From: Lachnospiraceae bacterium
GTDB taxonomy: Bacteria > Bacillota > Clostridia > Lachnospirales > Lachnospiraceae
Length of the DNA stretch: 64,000 nt
Direction: 5' to 3'
NCBI GenBank assembly: GCA_016287095.1
Contig: JAEEVK010000008.1
Span: 1-64,000, forward strand
The notes beneath the pieces were generated by a model. The model was not told where the DNA came from. It made no database searches and saw nothing but the letters and a program-made list of their open reading frames with translations. This document shows, piece by piece, positions 1 through 8,791 of the stretch. Positions within the stretch are counted from its first letter, which is position 1, and each line of letters starts with the position of its first letter. The position numbers and the translations under genes are program-made.

Positions 1-2
1 AT

Positions 3-767
3 CCCGACCGAGAATATTCACCGTCGGCGCTTGACACGTTCTTTAGTTGCCCGAGGTCGTTCATGCTGAAGTATATCTTTAGTCTGCCCGTGCCCGACGA
101 CGATAAGCCTTTCGAAGTGATGGCGGCAAACGAGAGCGGAACGCTTGCGCATGCACTTATGGAGGAGCTGGCTAATACCGATATGAGCAAGGGCGAGTTC
201 ATGAGGCTTTCGGAAGACTTCTTCGACAGGTTCATAGCCGTACATCCGCCGCTCGTGCCACGTAACGTGCAGATCGAAAAGGATGCCTTCCTGGAGATGA
301 TGGAGACGGCATACGACATGGATCCGCACCGTGAAGTGATCCTTAAGGAAGAGGATATACACTGTTTACATGAAAGTGGCGTGAAGATACATGGTTTCCC
401 CGACAGGGTGGAGAAACTTGATGACGGATCGTATCTTATCGTCGACTTTAAGAGCGGAAGGTCGATCGTACACGAACAGGATGATATAGAAAGCTGCTTG
501 CAGGTAATAGTGTACGCCTACATGATGGAACAGAAGGGATACAGGATATCCGGTGCAGAGTACCGTTATATTCGCCTGGGAGAGACCGTATCCTGCAAGT
601 ATGACGACGAGATGAAGGAGAAGCTGCTTGGGAAGCTGAAGGAATTTAAAAAGCATCTCGACGCTTCTGATTACCCTTTGCCGAGCGTAGGAGAGGATGA
701 CAATGATCCGTGCAGATTTTGTAAGTATGCGACGGTATGTGGAAGAGATGAAGAGATAGGAGGGTGA
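3..767 (+). CDS. addB: AddB-like PD-(D/E)XK nuclease, C-terminal part (gene continues left of window)
   Basis: The reading frame is open to the left edge of the window, so the first ATG (position 63) is internal. The visible part is the C-terminal nuclease domain of an AddB/RecB-like protein. Before that ATG the frame reads YSPSALDTFFSCPRSF, the typical start of this domain, and contributes the first cysteine of the usual iron-sulfur cluster. The other three are in CRFCKYATVC near the end. The active-site signature is GFPDRV, then VDFKSG, then a Gln-Tyr segment (LQVIVYAY), all intact. It is followed after 4 nt by the AddA-like gene, so the two probably form the AddAB helicase-nuclease that resects double-strand breaks. 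The missing N-terminal half prevents a firm subunit name. Confidence 0.8.
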   Translation, partial: PDREYSPSALDTFFSCPRSFMLKYIFSLPVPDDDKPFEVMAANESGTLAHALMEELANTDMSKGEFMRLSEDFFDRFIAVHPPLVPRNVQIEKDAFLEMMETAYDMDPHREVILKEEDIHCLHESGVKIHGFPDRVEKLDDGSYLIVDFKSGRSIVHEQDDIESCLQVIVYAYMMEQKGYRISGAEYRYIRLGETVSCKYDDEMKEKLLGKLKEFKKHLDASDYPLPSVGEDDNDPCRFCKYATVCGRDEEIGG

Positions 768-771
768 GGCG

Positions 772-3700
772 ATGACAGGTACAGACAGGGATACTGACGC
801 TCGCAACAGGATAGTATCCGACATAGATACGAATTTCTTCGTGGAGGCCGGTGCCGGGTCGGGCAAGACAACGATGCTTGTCAACCGCATGGTCGCCATG
901 GTGGAGGCCGGCATACCCATAAGTAAGATATGTGCCATAACGTTCACAAAAGCCGCCGCTGGTGAGTTCTACGACAGGTTCCAGAGGCTTCTTATCGAAC
1001 GAAGCAGCTTGGATTACGTATGGTCGGCTAACGGTCATGCAGGGCAGCTTCCTGCACCGACAGACGTGACAAGAAAGTATTGTGCCGAGGCGCTGAAGAA
1101 TATTGACCTGTGCTTTATGGGGACGATAGATTCGTTCTGCGGGATGGTTTTGGCCGAACATCCTTCCGAGGCAGGGATACCTTCCGACGCATCCATCGTT
1201 TCAGACGATGATGCCTCGGTGTTTTATAAACAGCAGTACGTGAAGATCTGCTCGGGTGCATACGGTGGCAGGTTGGAAGCTTTAGCGTCATCGTTCAGGT
1301 CTTTTTATCGGAACGCTGAGGATGTATTCGTACAGGGCGAAGCTGTCATGATGAACAACAGAAACGTTCATTTTAATTACACGAAACTGGGTCCGGTAGA
1401 CATCGACAGCGATTTTGACAGGGAAAGGAATGCGGTCATTCAGGCCGTGAAGTGCCTTGTCGACCATCCCGAGCTTAAATACGACGCTGAGAAGAATAAC
1501 CTTGCCGCATGGGATAAGATCGACGACATATATAAGAACGTTCGAAGAAGGTGGAGCAGCAATTTCTCCGGTGTCGTGAACGCCCTTAAGTCTTTCAAGG
1601 ATATCCGCCTTATACCTGACGCTCTCAATAGATGTGGGGCATCGCTGGCAGGCATGTTTGAACCGGGTGGTGCAAGGGCAAAGTGGCTTGAGAGCGTCGT
1701 AGGCAGAAAAGGAGGCTTGAACGACCGACTGGTGTCACTACAGTACTCGGCGTCGATGGAGTTCCTTGAAGCGTGCGTGCCCGTGCTCGAAGATGCCATG
1801 CGTGACAAAGGAAGCCTGACCTTCTTCGACTACCTATATTACCTGAGAAACATGCTCCGAAGGGACGCTGAGGGTGACGGCAAGCTTATACGTTATATCT
1901 ACGACCGACACAGTTATTTTCTTATAGATGAGTTTCAGGACACGAATCCTATGCAGGCGGAGGTTTTCTTTTACCTTGCCTCCGAACATCCTGTTCCTCG
2001 TTGGAGTGCCTGTGTGCCAAGGCCCGGTTCGCTTTTTATTGTCGGCGATCCGAAGCAGTCCATATATCGGTTCCGTAGCGCTGATGTCACTTCGTTCCTG
2101 AAGGTAAAGGGGCTGTTTGAAAATAACGGGGGTGCAATACTTTCACTGTCGAGGAATTTCCGTTCCGTAAGACCGCTGTGTGAGCATTTTAACCGGGCTT
2201 TTACGGCGATGCTACCGGAAGAGACTACTGACCAGAGCAAGTTTGAGGAGATACCGCTTCCGAACCCGAGAAGTGATGAATTTCAAGGTGTTTATAAATA
2301 TACCGCTTATACCGCCAGTCTTGAAGCTGAACATCCTGAAGAGACTGACCCGAAACAGATTTCGAAGATCATACAGGCGCTTGTCGATAACGACAGTTAT
2401 AAGATCAGGACAAAGGGTGATGCAGCTCCCAGAAAGCTACGCTACAGTGATATCATGGTGATCACATACGGTAAGAAGAAGCTGGGGCCGATAATGGCGT
2501 GCCTTGACGCAAAGGGGATACCTACGAGGGTCGAGGGAGATGTACCGTTTGGTCTTAACGAAGCACTTAAGGAGGTACACAGGATATATTCTGCTGTAGC
2601 CGATGCCGACGATGCTGTTTCGTTGTATGGTGCGCTGACGGGCAGGCTTGTAGGACTTGCAAAGGAAGATATTCTTAAGTATAAAGAGGCGGGAGGCATG
2701 GTATCGCTTAAAGCCTCGTTCGATGTAGAAGCCTGTACTGATGTAACGGCACGTACGGTGGGTGAAAAGATCGTTGAGCTTAAGAGGCTGCGGCTTATGG
2801 CGACGAGGCTGTCTCCTGCAGCATTATTCGCAAAGATAATGGATGCTTACAGGGTATATTGTACGGTCGAGGCTGAGAACCTGGAAGTGGTATACTATAC
2901 GCTGGAACTGCTGCGTAATGCCGAGAAGTCCGGTACCGTTGTTTCCCTGGAGGACGGCGTGAGGTATATTGGCAATCTGATAGATGGTATATCGGGAGAG
3001 GAAAGATGCCTTAGCCTGAACGAGGGAAAGGATGCCGTGCATATGGCAAACCTTCATAAGGTGAAAGGCTTGGAGGCTCCTGTGGTGATCCTCTCGGCGT
3101 CCGTGATGTTCAACAATTCGGTTGACAAAAGGATTGTCCACGGTGATGACGGTTCTGAAGGATATATTTTCGGACTGCCCAGAAAAGATGACGCCGGTAA
3201 TGCCAGGGGAAGCTATTTTGAAACTAATGAGTTTACCGACGAAGTAGCGGCGGAGAAAGCGTCGAGCAGTGCTGAAAACCAGAGGCTTGTATATGTGGCG
3301 GCTACACGTGCAAGGAACGTGCTCGTCATCTGCGATAGTATATTTGCAACTCGTAGTAACGAGGCTCATCGGTCCGTATGGGAACCGGTGATGGATGGTT
3401 TACTCGATGTTTTTGAAGCCATTAAGGCACAGACTGGTAAGAAAATTACCAAGACGGAAACGGTTGATTCAGCCGGGTTATACGAAGAAGCGGAGAGGAC
3501 ATGCGTACTGAAAGATCGTGGTCGAGAGGAGGCAACGTATACTATAGAGTTGCCGAGTAGGTTGCGTCTTTCTTCGAAGATTGCCGATGACCGGGATACA
3601 GAAGATGAACAGGAAAACGTCGCTGATAGGTCCGGGATAGAGACGCCAGTTGACGGTGTGTCGGTAAAACCCGAGAAACATCGCTTCCCGGCACTACTAG

Positions 3701-4176
3701 GTACGATGGTTCATAAGCTGATGGAAATGCTGGTATCCTCACGTGGAAAGGCAGATGTGACCGGCATGGTAGACGAGATTGCCGGGGAATATCTTACTCC
3801 AAGTCTTAAGATTTATGAAAATAGTCTTTTTACGTCGTTAACGCAGGTCGCAGAAAGGATGAAAGCTGGTGGCTATACGCAATCAAACGGCCTGCCACAG
3901 GATATCCTGAATACGCTGCTTATGGCAGATGAGGTGTACTGTGAGGTACCTTTCTGTTATGCGGATAATAGCGGAGATGGTAAGGTACTTTGGAACGGTG
4001 TGATGGATGTAATATACCGTGTAGGCGACAGGTGGCATATCGTCGATTACAAGACAAATGTCGACGGGAGCAACCTTGACACGGTATACCGGTCACAGCT
4101 CGAGGCGTATATCAAAGCATTTCGGGCAATGACCGGTGAAGAGGCCGACGCCGCTACTTATCATATCGACATATAA
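772..4176 (+). CDS. addA: AddA-like ATP-dependent helicase/nuclease (UvrD superfamily)
   Basis: A superfamily 1 helicase with a C-terminal nuclease, 1134 residues, slightly short for AddA (about 1200). Walker A is EAGAGSGKTT (residues 25-34), Walker B is DEFQDT (386-391), motif IV-like LSLSRNFRSV follows, and motif VI is VYVAATRARNVL. The C-terminal PD-(D/E)XK domain has LLGTMVHKLME, GVMDVIY, IVDYKTN and QLEAY, so the nuclease residues look intact. AddA unwinds DNA at breaks and cuts the strand ending 3', and works with AddB, which is encoded directly upstream. Start ATG follows the previous stop by 4 nt with a GAGG-type site. A hairpin with a T tract follows. Family is certain; the exact paralogue name is likely. 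Confidence 0.88.
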   Translation: MTGTDRDTDARNRIVSDIDTNFFVEAGAGSGKTTMLVNRMVAMVEAGIPISKICAITFTKAAAGEFYDRFQRLLIERSSLDYVWSANGHAGQLPAPTDVTRKYCAEALKNIDLCFMGTIDSFCGMVLAEHPSEAGIPSDASIVSDDDASVFYKQQYVKICSGAYGGRLEALASSFRSFYRNAEDVFVQGEAVMMNNRNVHFNYTKLGPVDIDSDFDRERNAVIQAVKCLVDHPELKYDAEKNNLAAWDKIDDIYKNVRRRWSSNFSGVVNALKSFKDIRLIPDALNRCGASLAGMFEPGGARAKWLESVVGRKGGLNDRLVSLQYSASMEFLEACVPVLEDAMRDKGSLTFFDYLYYLRNMLRRDAEGDGKLIRYIYDRHSYFLIDEFQDTNPMQAEVFFYLASEHPVPRWSACVPRPGSLFIVGDPKQSIYRFRSADVTSFLKVKGLFENNGGAILSLSRNFRSVRPLCEHFNRAFTAMLPEETTDQSKFEEIPLPNPRSDEFQGVYKYTAYTASLEAEHPEETDPKQISKIIQALVDNDSYKIRTKGDAAPRKLRYSDIMVITYGKKKLGPIMACLDAKGIPTRVEGDVPFGLNEALKEVHRIYSAVADADDAVSLYGALTGRLVGLAKEDILKYKEAGGMVSLKASFDVEACTDVTARTVGEKIVELKRLRLMATRLSPAALFAKIMDAYRVYCTVEAENLEVVYYTLELLRNAEKSGTVVSLEDGVRYIGNLIDGISGEERCLSLNEGKDAVHMANLHKVKGLEAPVVILSASVMFNNSVDKRIVHGDDGSEGYIFGLPRKDDAGNARGSYFETNEFTDEVAAEKASSSAENQRLVYVAATRARNVLVICDSIFATRSNEAHRSVWEPVMDGLLDVFEAIKAQTGKKITKTETVDSAGLYEEAERTCVLKDRGREEATYTIELPSRLRLSSKIADDRDTEDEQENVADRSGIETPVDGVSVKPEKHRFPALLGTMVHKLMEMLVSSRGKADVTGMVDEIAGEYLTPSLKIYENSLFTSLTQVAERMKAGGYTQSNGLPQDILNTLLMADEVYCEVPFCYADNSGDGKVLWNGVMDVIYRVGDRWHIVDYKTNVDGSNLDTVYRSQLEAYIKAFRAMTGEEADAATYHIDI

Positions 4177-4263
4177 AATAAAAGTATGTTGGCTCACGGC
4201 GATGAACGTCGATGATGTCACGTAACAACATTATAAAATACGCTAAAAGGAAGAAGGCTTGTG

Positions 4264-4307
4264 GGGCCTGGAGACGAAAATTTCCAGGTTCCAAGGCCTT
4301 TTTTTGT
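4264..4307 (+). terminator. Rho-independent terminator after the addA-like gene
   Basis: CCTGGA pairs with TCCAGG, extended by GGCC/GGCC, and is followed by seven T. It sits about 90 nt after the helicase stop and closes the addBA unit. Confidence 0.7.
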
Positions 4308-4344
4308 TGCTATGTGTAGGTGTAATCGATATGTGATAAAGGGG

Positions 4345-4377
4345 GGGGTAGTTCGAAGGGCACCCCGATTTTTTTTT
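4345..4377 (+). terminator. Possible second terminator or G-tract hairpin
   Basis: GGGGT pairs with ACCCC across a short loop, then nine T. It lies downstream of an eight-G run. The stem is short, so this is weak. Confidence 0.3.
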
Positions 4378-4394
4378 GATAGTGCATATTATAA
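4367..4394 (+). repeat. Short intergenic repeat, copy 1 (T tract plus TGCATATTATAA)
   Basis: GATTTTTTT followed a few bases later by TGCATATTATAA. The same 12-mer, also preceded by GATTTTTTT at nearly the same distance, lies about 1.25 kb further on, before the next gene. It may be a duplicated terminator-promoter piece of the mobile element. Confidence 0.4.
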
Positions 4395-4428
4395 AAGACA
4401 AGGATGATACCGCAATATCGAAAATTGA

Positions 4429-4818
4429 TTTCGCCTCTTTAATAAGGATCGGTTACCCGAGGAGTACAGGCACGCCAAGGAGGATGCGGCTTATGTCAGA
4501 CAATGGATTGCGTATGTTGGTGAGCTAGAAGAACGAGAACAACGGATATGTGAACGGGAGTTACAAATTGATGAGCGAGAACGGAATATTAATGAAGCAA
4601 TAAACAAGAGGCTCGACGAAAAGTTTAAGGCAATGCTGGAAGAACTTAACGAGAGGTTTATTCTGAGACCTCTTAAATTGATTAAACGAATCCTTAAAAA
4701 AGTTTTGCCTGATACATTTTTGAATAGGGCAGCGAAGGCTGCAGAAGAGGAACTACTGGCAGAAATGCAGGTAATTATGGAAAAACAGCAAGTAATTGAT
4801 GATCAGCTACAAATATAA
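4429..4818 (+). pseudogene. Remnant of a coiled-coil protein gene, 5' end missing
   Basis: An open frame of about 129 codons with protein-like composition but no ATG, GTG or TTG before an internal ATG at 4633, which has only a weak AAGG site. The first part is rich in Glu, Arg and Gln (for example LEEREQRICERELQ), predicting a long coiled coil, followed by a basic segment LIKRILKKVLP. I do not recognise the family. The lack of a usable start suggests a 5'-deleted gene at the left edge of the degraded mobile island. A shorter 61-residue product from 4633 is possible. Confidence 0.4.
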
Positions 4819-4837
4819 TCTATTTTGGAGGAACAGT

Positions 4838-5563
4838 ATGGATAATTCTATTAATCAACACAATAAGGACAATGGCAATAATACAGATAACACTAATAAA
4901 GACGTTAGGAATGATTTAGGGAAGTGCCCTCGATGCGGAGGGCGTATTATCTGGGGGAAATACGGAGCTTTTTGTGGTAGTAAATGTGGAATGTCTATTG
5001 CAAAAATATATGGCAGACGCCTATTAGAAGATGAAGTCCAGAAACTGTTAACTGATGGAAAAGTCTTTTTAATAGATATGATTAATAAGGAAGGTAAGAA
5101 ATACTCTGCGTATTTTATTGCAACAACAATTGAGGAGTATTCGTATACAAACGAGGATGGGCAGGTTGTAAAGGGTCGATATCGATATAAATTTAAACTT
5201 GAATATCCTCGTGATAAGGAAAAAATTAAAGAGAACGAAGATTATTTTGGTGCAAGGCTTGGCTTAAAGAAAAAGTATTATAGTCCTAAACCTCGAAAAC
5301 TAACTGACGATGATCTTAAAACAATTGCGGAACTTAAGATAGAAGAAATGGGACGACGAAGGCGTTTGATGGAAAACAACAAAAAGCCTGGAAATGAAGA
5401 CAATGATCCAAACCATGATCAAAATGAAAATATCCGTAACGATAAAAATGTGGACAGTGACTTAAAAAAGGAACAAGCTGAAGTTGAGACATCTATGATA
5501 CATAGGATCAAAGAAATCCTATTATGCTTATTTGGTGGCAGAAAAAGGAAATGCGAGAAATAA
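4838..5563 (+). CDS. Protein with topoisomerase-type zinc ribbon
   Basis: 241 residues when started at the ATG 7 nt after TGGAGG; an earlier in-frame ATG has no ribosome site. After an Asn/Asp-rich low-complexity start comes CPRCGGRI, then a glycine-rich turn and CGSKCGMSIAKIYG. The pattern CPxC-G-FxC-C followed by a hydrophobic repeat (VQKLLTDGKVFLI...GKKYSAYF) matches the C-terminal repeat/zinc-ribbon unit of TopB-like topoisomerases on conjugative elements. No catalytic topoisomerase domain is present, so it is either a stand-alone ribbon protein or a fragment of one. The C-terminal 70 residues are highly charged. Function unknown; nucleic-acid binding is inferred. Confidence 0.65.
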   Translation: MDNSINQHNKDNGNNTDNTNKDVRNDLGKCPRCGGRIIWGKYGAFCGSKCGMSIAKIYGRRLLEDEVQKLLTDGKVFLIDMINKEGKKYSAYFIATTIEEYSYTNEDGQVVKGRYRYKFKLEYPRDKEKIKENEDYFGARLGLKKKYYSPKPRKLTDDDLKTIAELKIEEMGRRRRLMENNKKPGNEDNDPNHDQNENIRNDKNVDSDLKKEQAEVETSMIHRIKEILLCLFGGRKRKCEK

Positions 5564-5616
5564 ATTCTGAAGATAAAGATAACGTAAAAAATACTGTGAG
5601 AGCAGTAACGTAGCTG

Positions 5617-5643
5617 GATTTTTTTCACTAATGCATATTATAA
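5617..5643 (+). repeat. Short intergenic repeat, copy 2 (T tract plus TGCATATTATAA)
   Basis: Second copy of the T-tract plus TGCATATTATAA element, between two AT-rich genes of the island. The rest of this 248-bp gap shows no clear gene. Confidence 0.4.
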
Positions 5644-5811
5644 GTACGGAATTATGATTATGGTACTGGTTGGTATATTTAAAAAAGGATGGTAAGCAGA
5701 ATGATTATTGTTACAGGGCGTGTACACATGCGTAGCTCATATGCTACTAGGGGTTCCCCAAGGATAGTTAAAAGCAGAGAATTTATACTTTTTTATATTG
5801 GAGGATTCGTG

Positions 5812-6474
5812 ATGAAAAAAGAAAAAATAGTAAGTGTGGTAAAAGGATTAGTTACTAAGACGTACTATCTTAACCCGGAAATTAAAAAGGAATTAAGAAT
5901 TGAGGATGATGCTTACGCAAACAACAGTTTTTTGGATGTAATAGAATTTGGTTCGGCTAGAGTAATATATAAGTATGTGAAGGGCGGTAGCAACAAGTTT
6001 ATCGTGGACGATGAGAGGCAGGAGAACTTTTATGCAGAATGTATTCGTGGGTTGGATTGCTATGATGACATTTTCTGGGAAGATCCTGTTGATAATGCGA
6101 TTGAATGGCTTAGACCTTTTGTAAAGGTGTCGAGGCAGACTGGTAAGCCTATACTGGTAGAAGAGAGGGATGTTAAAACCTTGACATATCGGATAAGTTT
6201 TGATTTTTTAACGAAAAAATTGGAATTAAGTACAAAATGTCTCAATAGAGCATTGACCAGTCATATTTATCTAGACATAGCTGAATATCCTAATTATTAT
6301 ACAATATGCATTTATGAAATGTTTGAAGATTGTAAAAAAGAACTGTTTAGATTGCCCAAAAGACTATACAATAAGACGTTAACCTATCAGGATGCCTTAA
6401 ATATAGCAATTGACAATATTAAAGGATCGGAGATTCTTTTAATTCACTTTGGAGCAAATGTGGGCTTAATGTGA
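5812..6474 (+). CDS. Hypothetical protein of the mobile island
   Basis: 220 residues from the ATG 7 nt after TTGGAGG; the longer frame from 5689 has no ribosome site and reads through low-quality sequence. No signal peptide, membrane segment or known motif could be seen. It is AT-rich like its left neighbour, with a basic, hydrophilic N-terminus and several aromatic-rich segments. It ends next to a perfect hairpin that separates it from the convergent HD-domain remnant. Family not recognised. Confidence 0.6.
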   Translation: MKKEKIVSVVKGLVTKTYYLNPEIKKELRIEDDAYANNSFLDVIEFGSARVIYKYVKGGSNKFIVDDERQENFYAECIRGLDCYDDIFWEDPVDNAIEWLRPFVKVSRQTGKPILVEERDVKTLTYRISFDFLTKKLELSTKCLNRALTSHIYLDIAEYPNYYTICIYEMFEDCKKELFRLPKRLYNKTLTYQDALNIAIDNIKGSEILLIHFGANVGLM

Positions 6475-6490
6475 AAGCCGAATACTGGAA

Positions 6491-6533
6491 GAACGAGCCG
6501 CTGCTCCTCATATTGAGGAGTGGCGGCTCGTTC
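6491..6533. terminator. Long perfect hairpin between convergent genes (possible bidirectional terminator)
   Basis: GAACGAGCCGC and GCGGCTCGTTC form the outer stem and CTCCTCA/TGAGGAG the inner stem, with only one mismatch. It lies between converging genes, where a bidirectional terminator is expected, but neither side has a T tract, so it may act as an mRNA end stabiliser instead. Confidence 0.5.
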
Positions 6534-6571
6534 ACGCCCTTAATCTGGCTCAAGGATTCAAGAGATTCTGG

Positions 6572-7087
6572 CTATAGGATTACTTCTTTGTTGCCGCAGT
6601 GATTCTCAAGCAACTTAGAGGCCTCAAGATCAGCTTCGATTAAAGCGAGTACTATGGGATATTTGTTTATGGCTTCACCAAGAGCCTTATACTGGGATTT
6701 TTCTTCACTAAATCCCATGTGCCATCGAATAGCGAAGATTTCCTTGACTTTGAGTCTCATGAAACAGTTAATAATCATGACGCTTTTTTCGCCATGTCCG
6801 AGAGGCATTTTGTCTTCAATATCATATTTGGGGACAGTTTCCCATATAAAGTCTCCCATATCATCGCTCTTTACCTGCCATGATTCGGCTTTTGCGACTT
6901 TGTCAGGGTCATAGGTTTTCTGGTTTTTGAAGCCCAGTACATAGAAATTAACCTTACAAAGGTCATGAAGCAGTGCCATTATTATGAGACTTTCATCGGA
7001 GACTTCTGACAATATTTTTCCCCATAATGGCAGGTTGAAGACAATATGGCCTAGGCCAGAACTAACAGGTTCCCAGTGGGAACCCAA
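6572..7087 (-). pseudogene. HD-domain phosphohydrolase-like protein, N-terminally truncated
   Basis: The only minus-strand gene here. The HD core is present: LLHDLCKVNFY, then GHGEKSVMII, IRWHMGF and IEADLEAS, i.e. the metal-binding His, HD, His and Asp of the superfamily. Relatives on phages and conjugative elements have about 30 more N-terminal residues that carry the first metal His. Here the frame has only a TTG without a good ribosome site, and no ATG upstream before a stop. It is therefore probably a 5'-deleted gene, or a weakly translated short form of 171 residues. The substrate is unknown; relatives are predicted nucleotide phosphohydrolases. Confidence 0.6.
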
Positions 7088-7185
7088 TTGAGTTATAAAA
7101 ACTATTATAAAGGAGAGTGATGATATAATGGAATACTTCTAATTAATTATGTATTACATTACTAGATACTCGATAACTATTTTAT

Positions 7186-7213
7186 GTCCCGACGGGCTTA
7201 AGCTTGTCGGGAC
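7186..7213 (+). promoter_or_regulatory. Perfect hairpin in the leader of the next gene
   Basis: GTCCCGAC and GTCGGGAC are exact inverted copies around CTTAAG-containing loop sequence. It ends only a few bases before the ribosome site of the gene at 7228, so it could block or protect that leader. There is no T tract. Confidence 0.5.
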
Positions 7214-7227
7214 GGAAAGGAAACGAA

Positions 7228-8109
7228 ATGATTAAAATGCAAAAAGGTATTGAGAGGCCTAAGAAACTCTCTGAAATCCTCTCAGAACAGCATGAAGAGG
7301 AACTCCACGGAATCACCGACAGCACAGCTATCGATGATATCCTTAGTAAAGTATTTGATGAGCCTGTAGAGGATATAGTCCCCACTAAGTGGTTGTTTCA
7401 GGACGCTCAGGTTCCACCTCAACAAACGCTTTCCTTTGGCGAGTTTATATGGCTGACAGCAATGGTTGCCGTAAACATGGATAAGCCAGATGGCCAGCCA
7501 GATATTCGGCAGGCAGATGATTATCTCTATCTGCATGACTTCCCTGTTACAGCTATTTACTATTGGAGGTCACTCCTGTTCAATATTAGTCAGGAGAAGA
7601 AGAGACACTATCAGTTAAACAGACTTCTTGACCTAAATTTCGCTGTATTCGAGAAGTACCTTGAAAAGTCAGGTTATTATGGAATTGATGCACTAAAGGA
7701 ATCCGATGCTGAGTTATATGGTAAATTTGCATATGATGACACTTGCAAGTTAAGAACCATAGTAGAAGCCTGCCGTGACAAGATAAAATACCTCTGGATT
7801 CCTGCACAGGAGACCGCCAGTGATTACATGATGAGGTCTGTTTTTGTCACATGCGTTCTTGGAATTGTGTTTTACAGGACGATGTTGTATTTGTACCTGT
7901 GCTCTCGCTCACATTATAGCGCGGCTAACTTTGCGCTGGATAAAGAAAAGTTCATACCACTTAACAGGTGTGGATTCATCTTCATTGCTCCAGATGATGC
8001 ATATACCACCACTGAGCCTCCAAACGAATTTGAAGGCTGTGATGAATCGTGTGATACATGCAGGGCGAGGTGTAGTTGCCCAAATTCCACATTTGAGGAA
8101 TTAATGTAA
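7228..8109 (+). CDS. Hypothetical protein with Cys-rich C-terminal tail
   Basis: 293 residues from the ATG that follows GGAAAGGA by a suitable distance; an in-frame GTG/ATG 24 nt earlier lies inside the hairpin. Mostly soluble, with one hydrophobic segment near residues 205-225 (VTCVLGIVFYRTMLYLYLC). The C-terminus contains CDESCDTCRARCSC, which could bind metal. It sits upstream of the ClpP and VirD4-type genes, separated from them by another strong hairpin, so it is probably part of the same element. Family not recognised. Confidence 0.6.
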   Translation: MIKMQKGIERPKKLSEILSEQHEEELHGITDSTAIDDILSKVFDEPVEDIVPTKWLFQDAQVPPQQTLSFGEFIWLTAMVAVNMDKPDGQPDIRQADDYLYLHDFPVTAIYYWRSLLFNISQEKKRHYQLNRLLDLNFAVFEKYLEKSGYYGIDALKESDAELYGKFAYDDTCKLRTIVEACRDKIKYLWIPAQETASDYMMRSVFVTCVLGIVFYRTMLYLYLCSRSHYSAANFALDKEKFIPLNRCGFIFIAPDDAYTTTEPPNEFEGCDESCDTCRARCSCPNSTFEELM

Positions 8110-8130
8110 AAACTAGTTACTGTAAGCATT

Positions 8131-8163
8131 CTCCGAGTCCTCAGGGCTCCTGAGGACTCGGAG
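8131..8163 (+). promoter_or_regulatory. 15-bp perfect intergenic hairpin
   Basis: CTCCGAGTCCTCAGG and its exact reverse complement are separated by only GCT. The stem is very stable, but the sequence after it is ACAATAC, not a T tract. It lies between the Cys-tail protein and clpP. It may be an RNA-processing or stability element, or a terminator that does not need a T run. Confidence 0.55.
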
Positions 8164-8197
8164 ACAATACTATATTATATAGAAAGGAAGTATATTT

Positions 8198-8791
8198 ATG
8201 AACATAATAACAGAATCATGCAGAGGCCTTGAGTTCAAGGGTGCTGCAGACATTATGATGACCTCACGCCAGTTGTTCTTTTCTGGCGAGGTTAATTCCG
8301 AGAACGTGAGCGCTCTCCTAATAGACCTAATTGCACTTAATCTCGAGAATCCAGATGAAGAGATTACACTGTATATCAATTCAAATGGCGGCTCTGTAAA
8401 AGACGGACTAGCCGTATATGACTATTTAAGGCATATGAAGGCTCCATTGAGGACCATATGTATTGGGTCGTGCGCTAGTATGGGGAGTATAATCTTTCTC
8501 GCTGGCGATACCAGGGAAATAACTCCGAATAGTACTGTAATGCTTCATGACCCGAGCTATGGAGCTTCAGACATAGGCGGGAAGAAGCCCCATGAGATAC
8601 AGAAGCAGGTAGATTCCCTTATGCAAACAAGGGAAGTGCTGGCTAGTATAATCTCGGAGCGCACAGGACGGCCTCTTGAAGAGGTTTACGAGATTACAAA
8701 GGATGATTCCTATTTCAGTTCAAAAGAGGCTGTGTCATTTGGTCTTGCAACCAATATTATTATAACAACAAGAAAGGAAAATGAATTATGA
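8198..8791 (+). CDS. clpP: ClpP-type serine protease, mobile-element copy
   Basis: 197 residues, the normal ClpP length. The catalytic triad is visible: Ser94 in GSCASMGS, His117 in MLHDPSYG, and an Asp in the KDDSYFSSKEA segment (169/170). NSNGGSV is the oxyanion-hole region. ClpP forms a barrel that degrades proteins fed by a Clp ATPase; none is encoded here, so it would use host ClpX/ClpA-type partners or act alone. It overlaps the VirD4-type gene by ATGA, so the two are translationally coupled. Such ClpP copies are known as cargo of conjugative elements and phages. A good AAAGGAAG site precedes the ATG. Confidence 0.88.
   Translation: MNIITESCRGLEFKGAADIMMTSRQLFFSGEVNSENVSALLIDLIALNLENPDEEITLYINSNGGSVKDGLAVYDYLRHMKAPLRTICIGSCASMGSIIFLAGDTREITPNSTVMLHDPSYGASDIGGKKPHEIQKQVDSLMQTREVLASIISERTGRPLEEVYEITKDDSYFSSKEAVSFGLATNIIITTRKENEL

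Noticed and set aside
4341..4348. Run of eight G as a phase-variation switch
   Set aside because: It is not inside a reading frame and does not lie in a recognisable promoter spacer.
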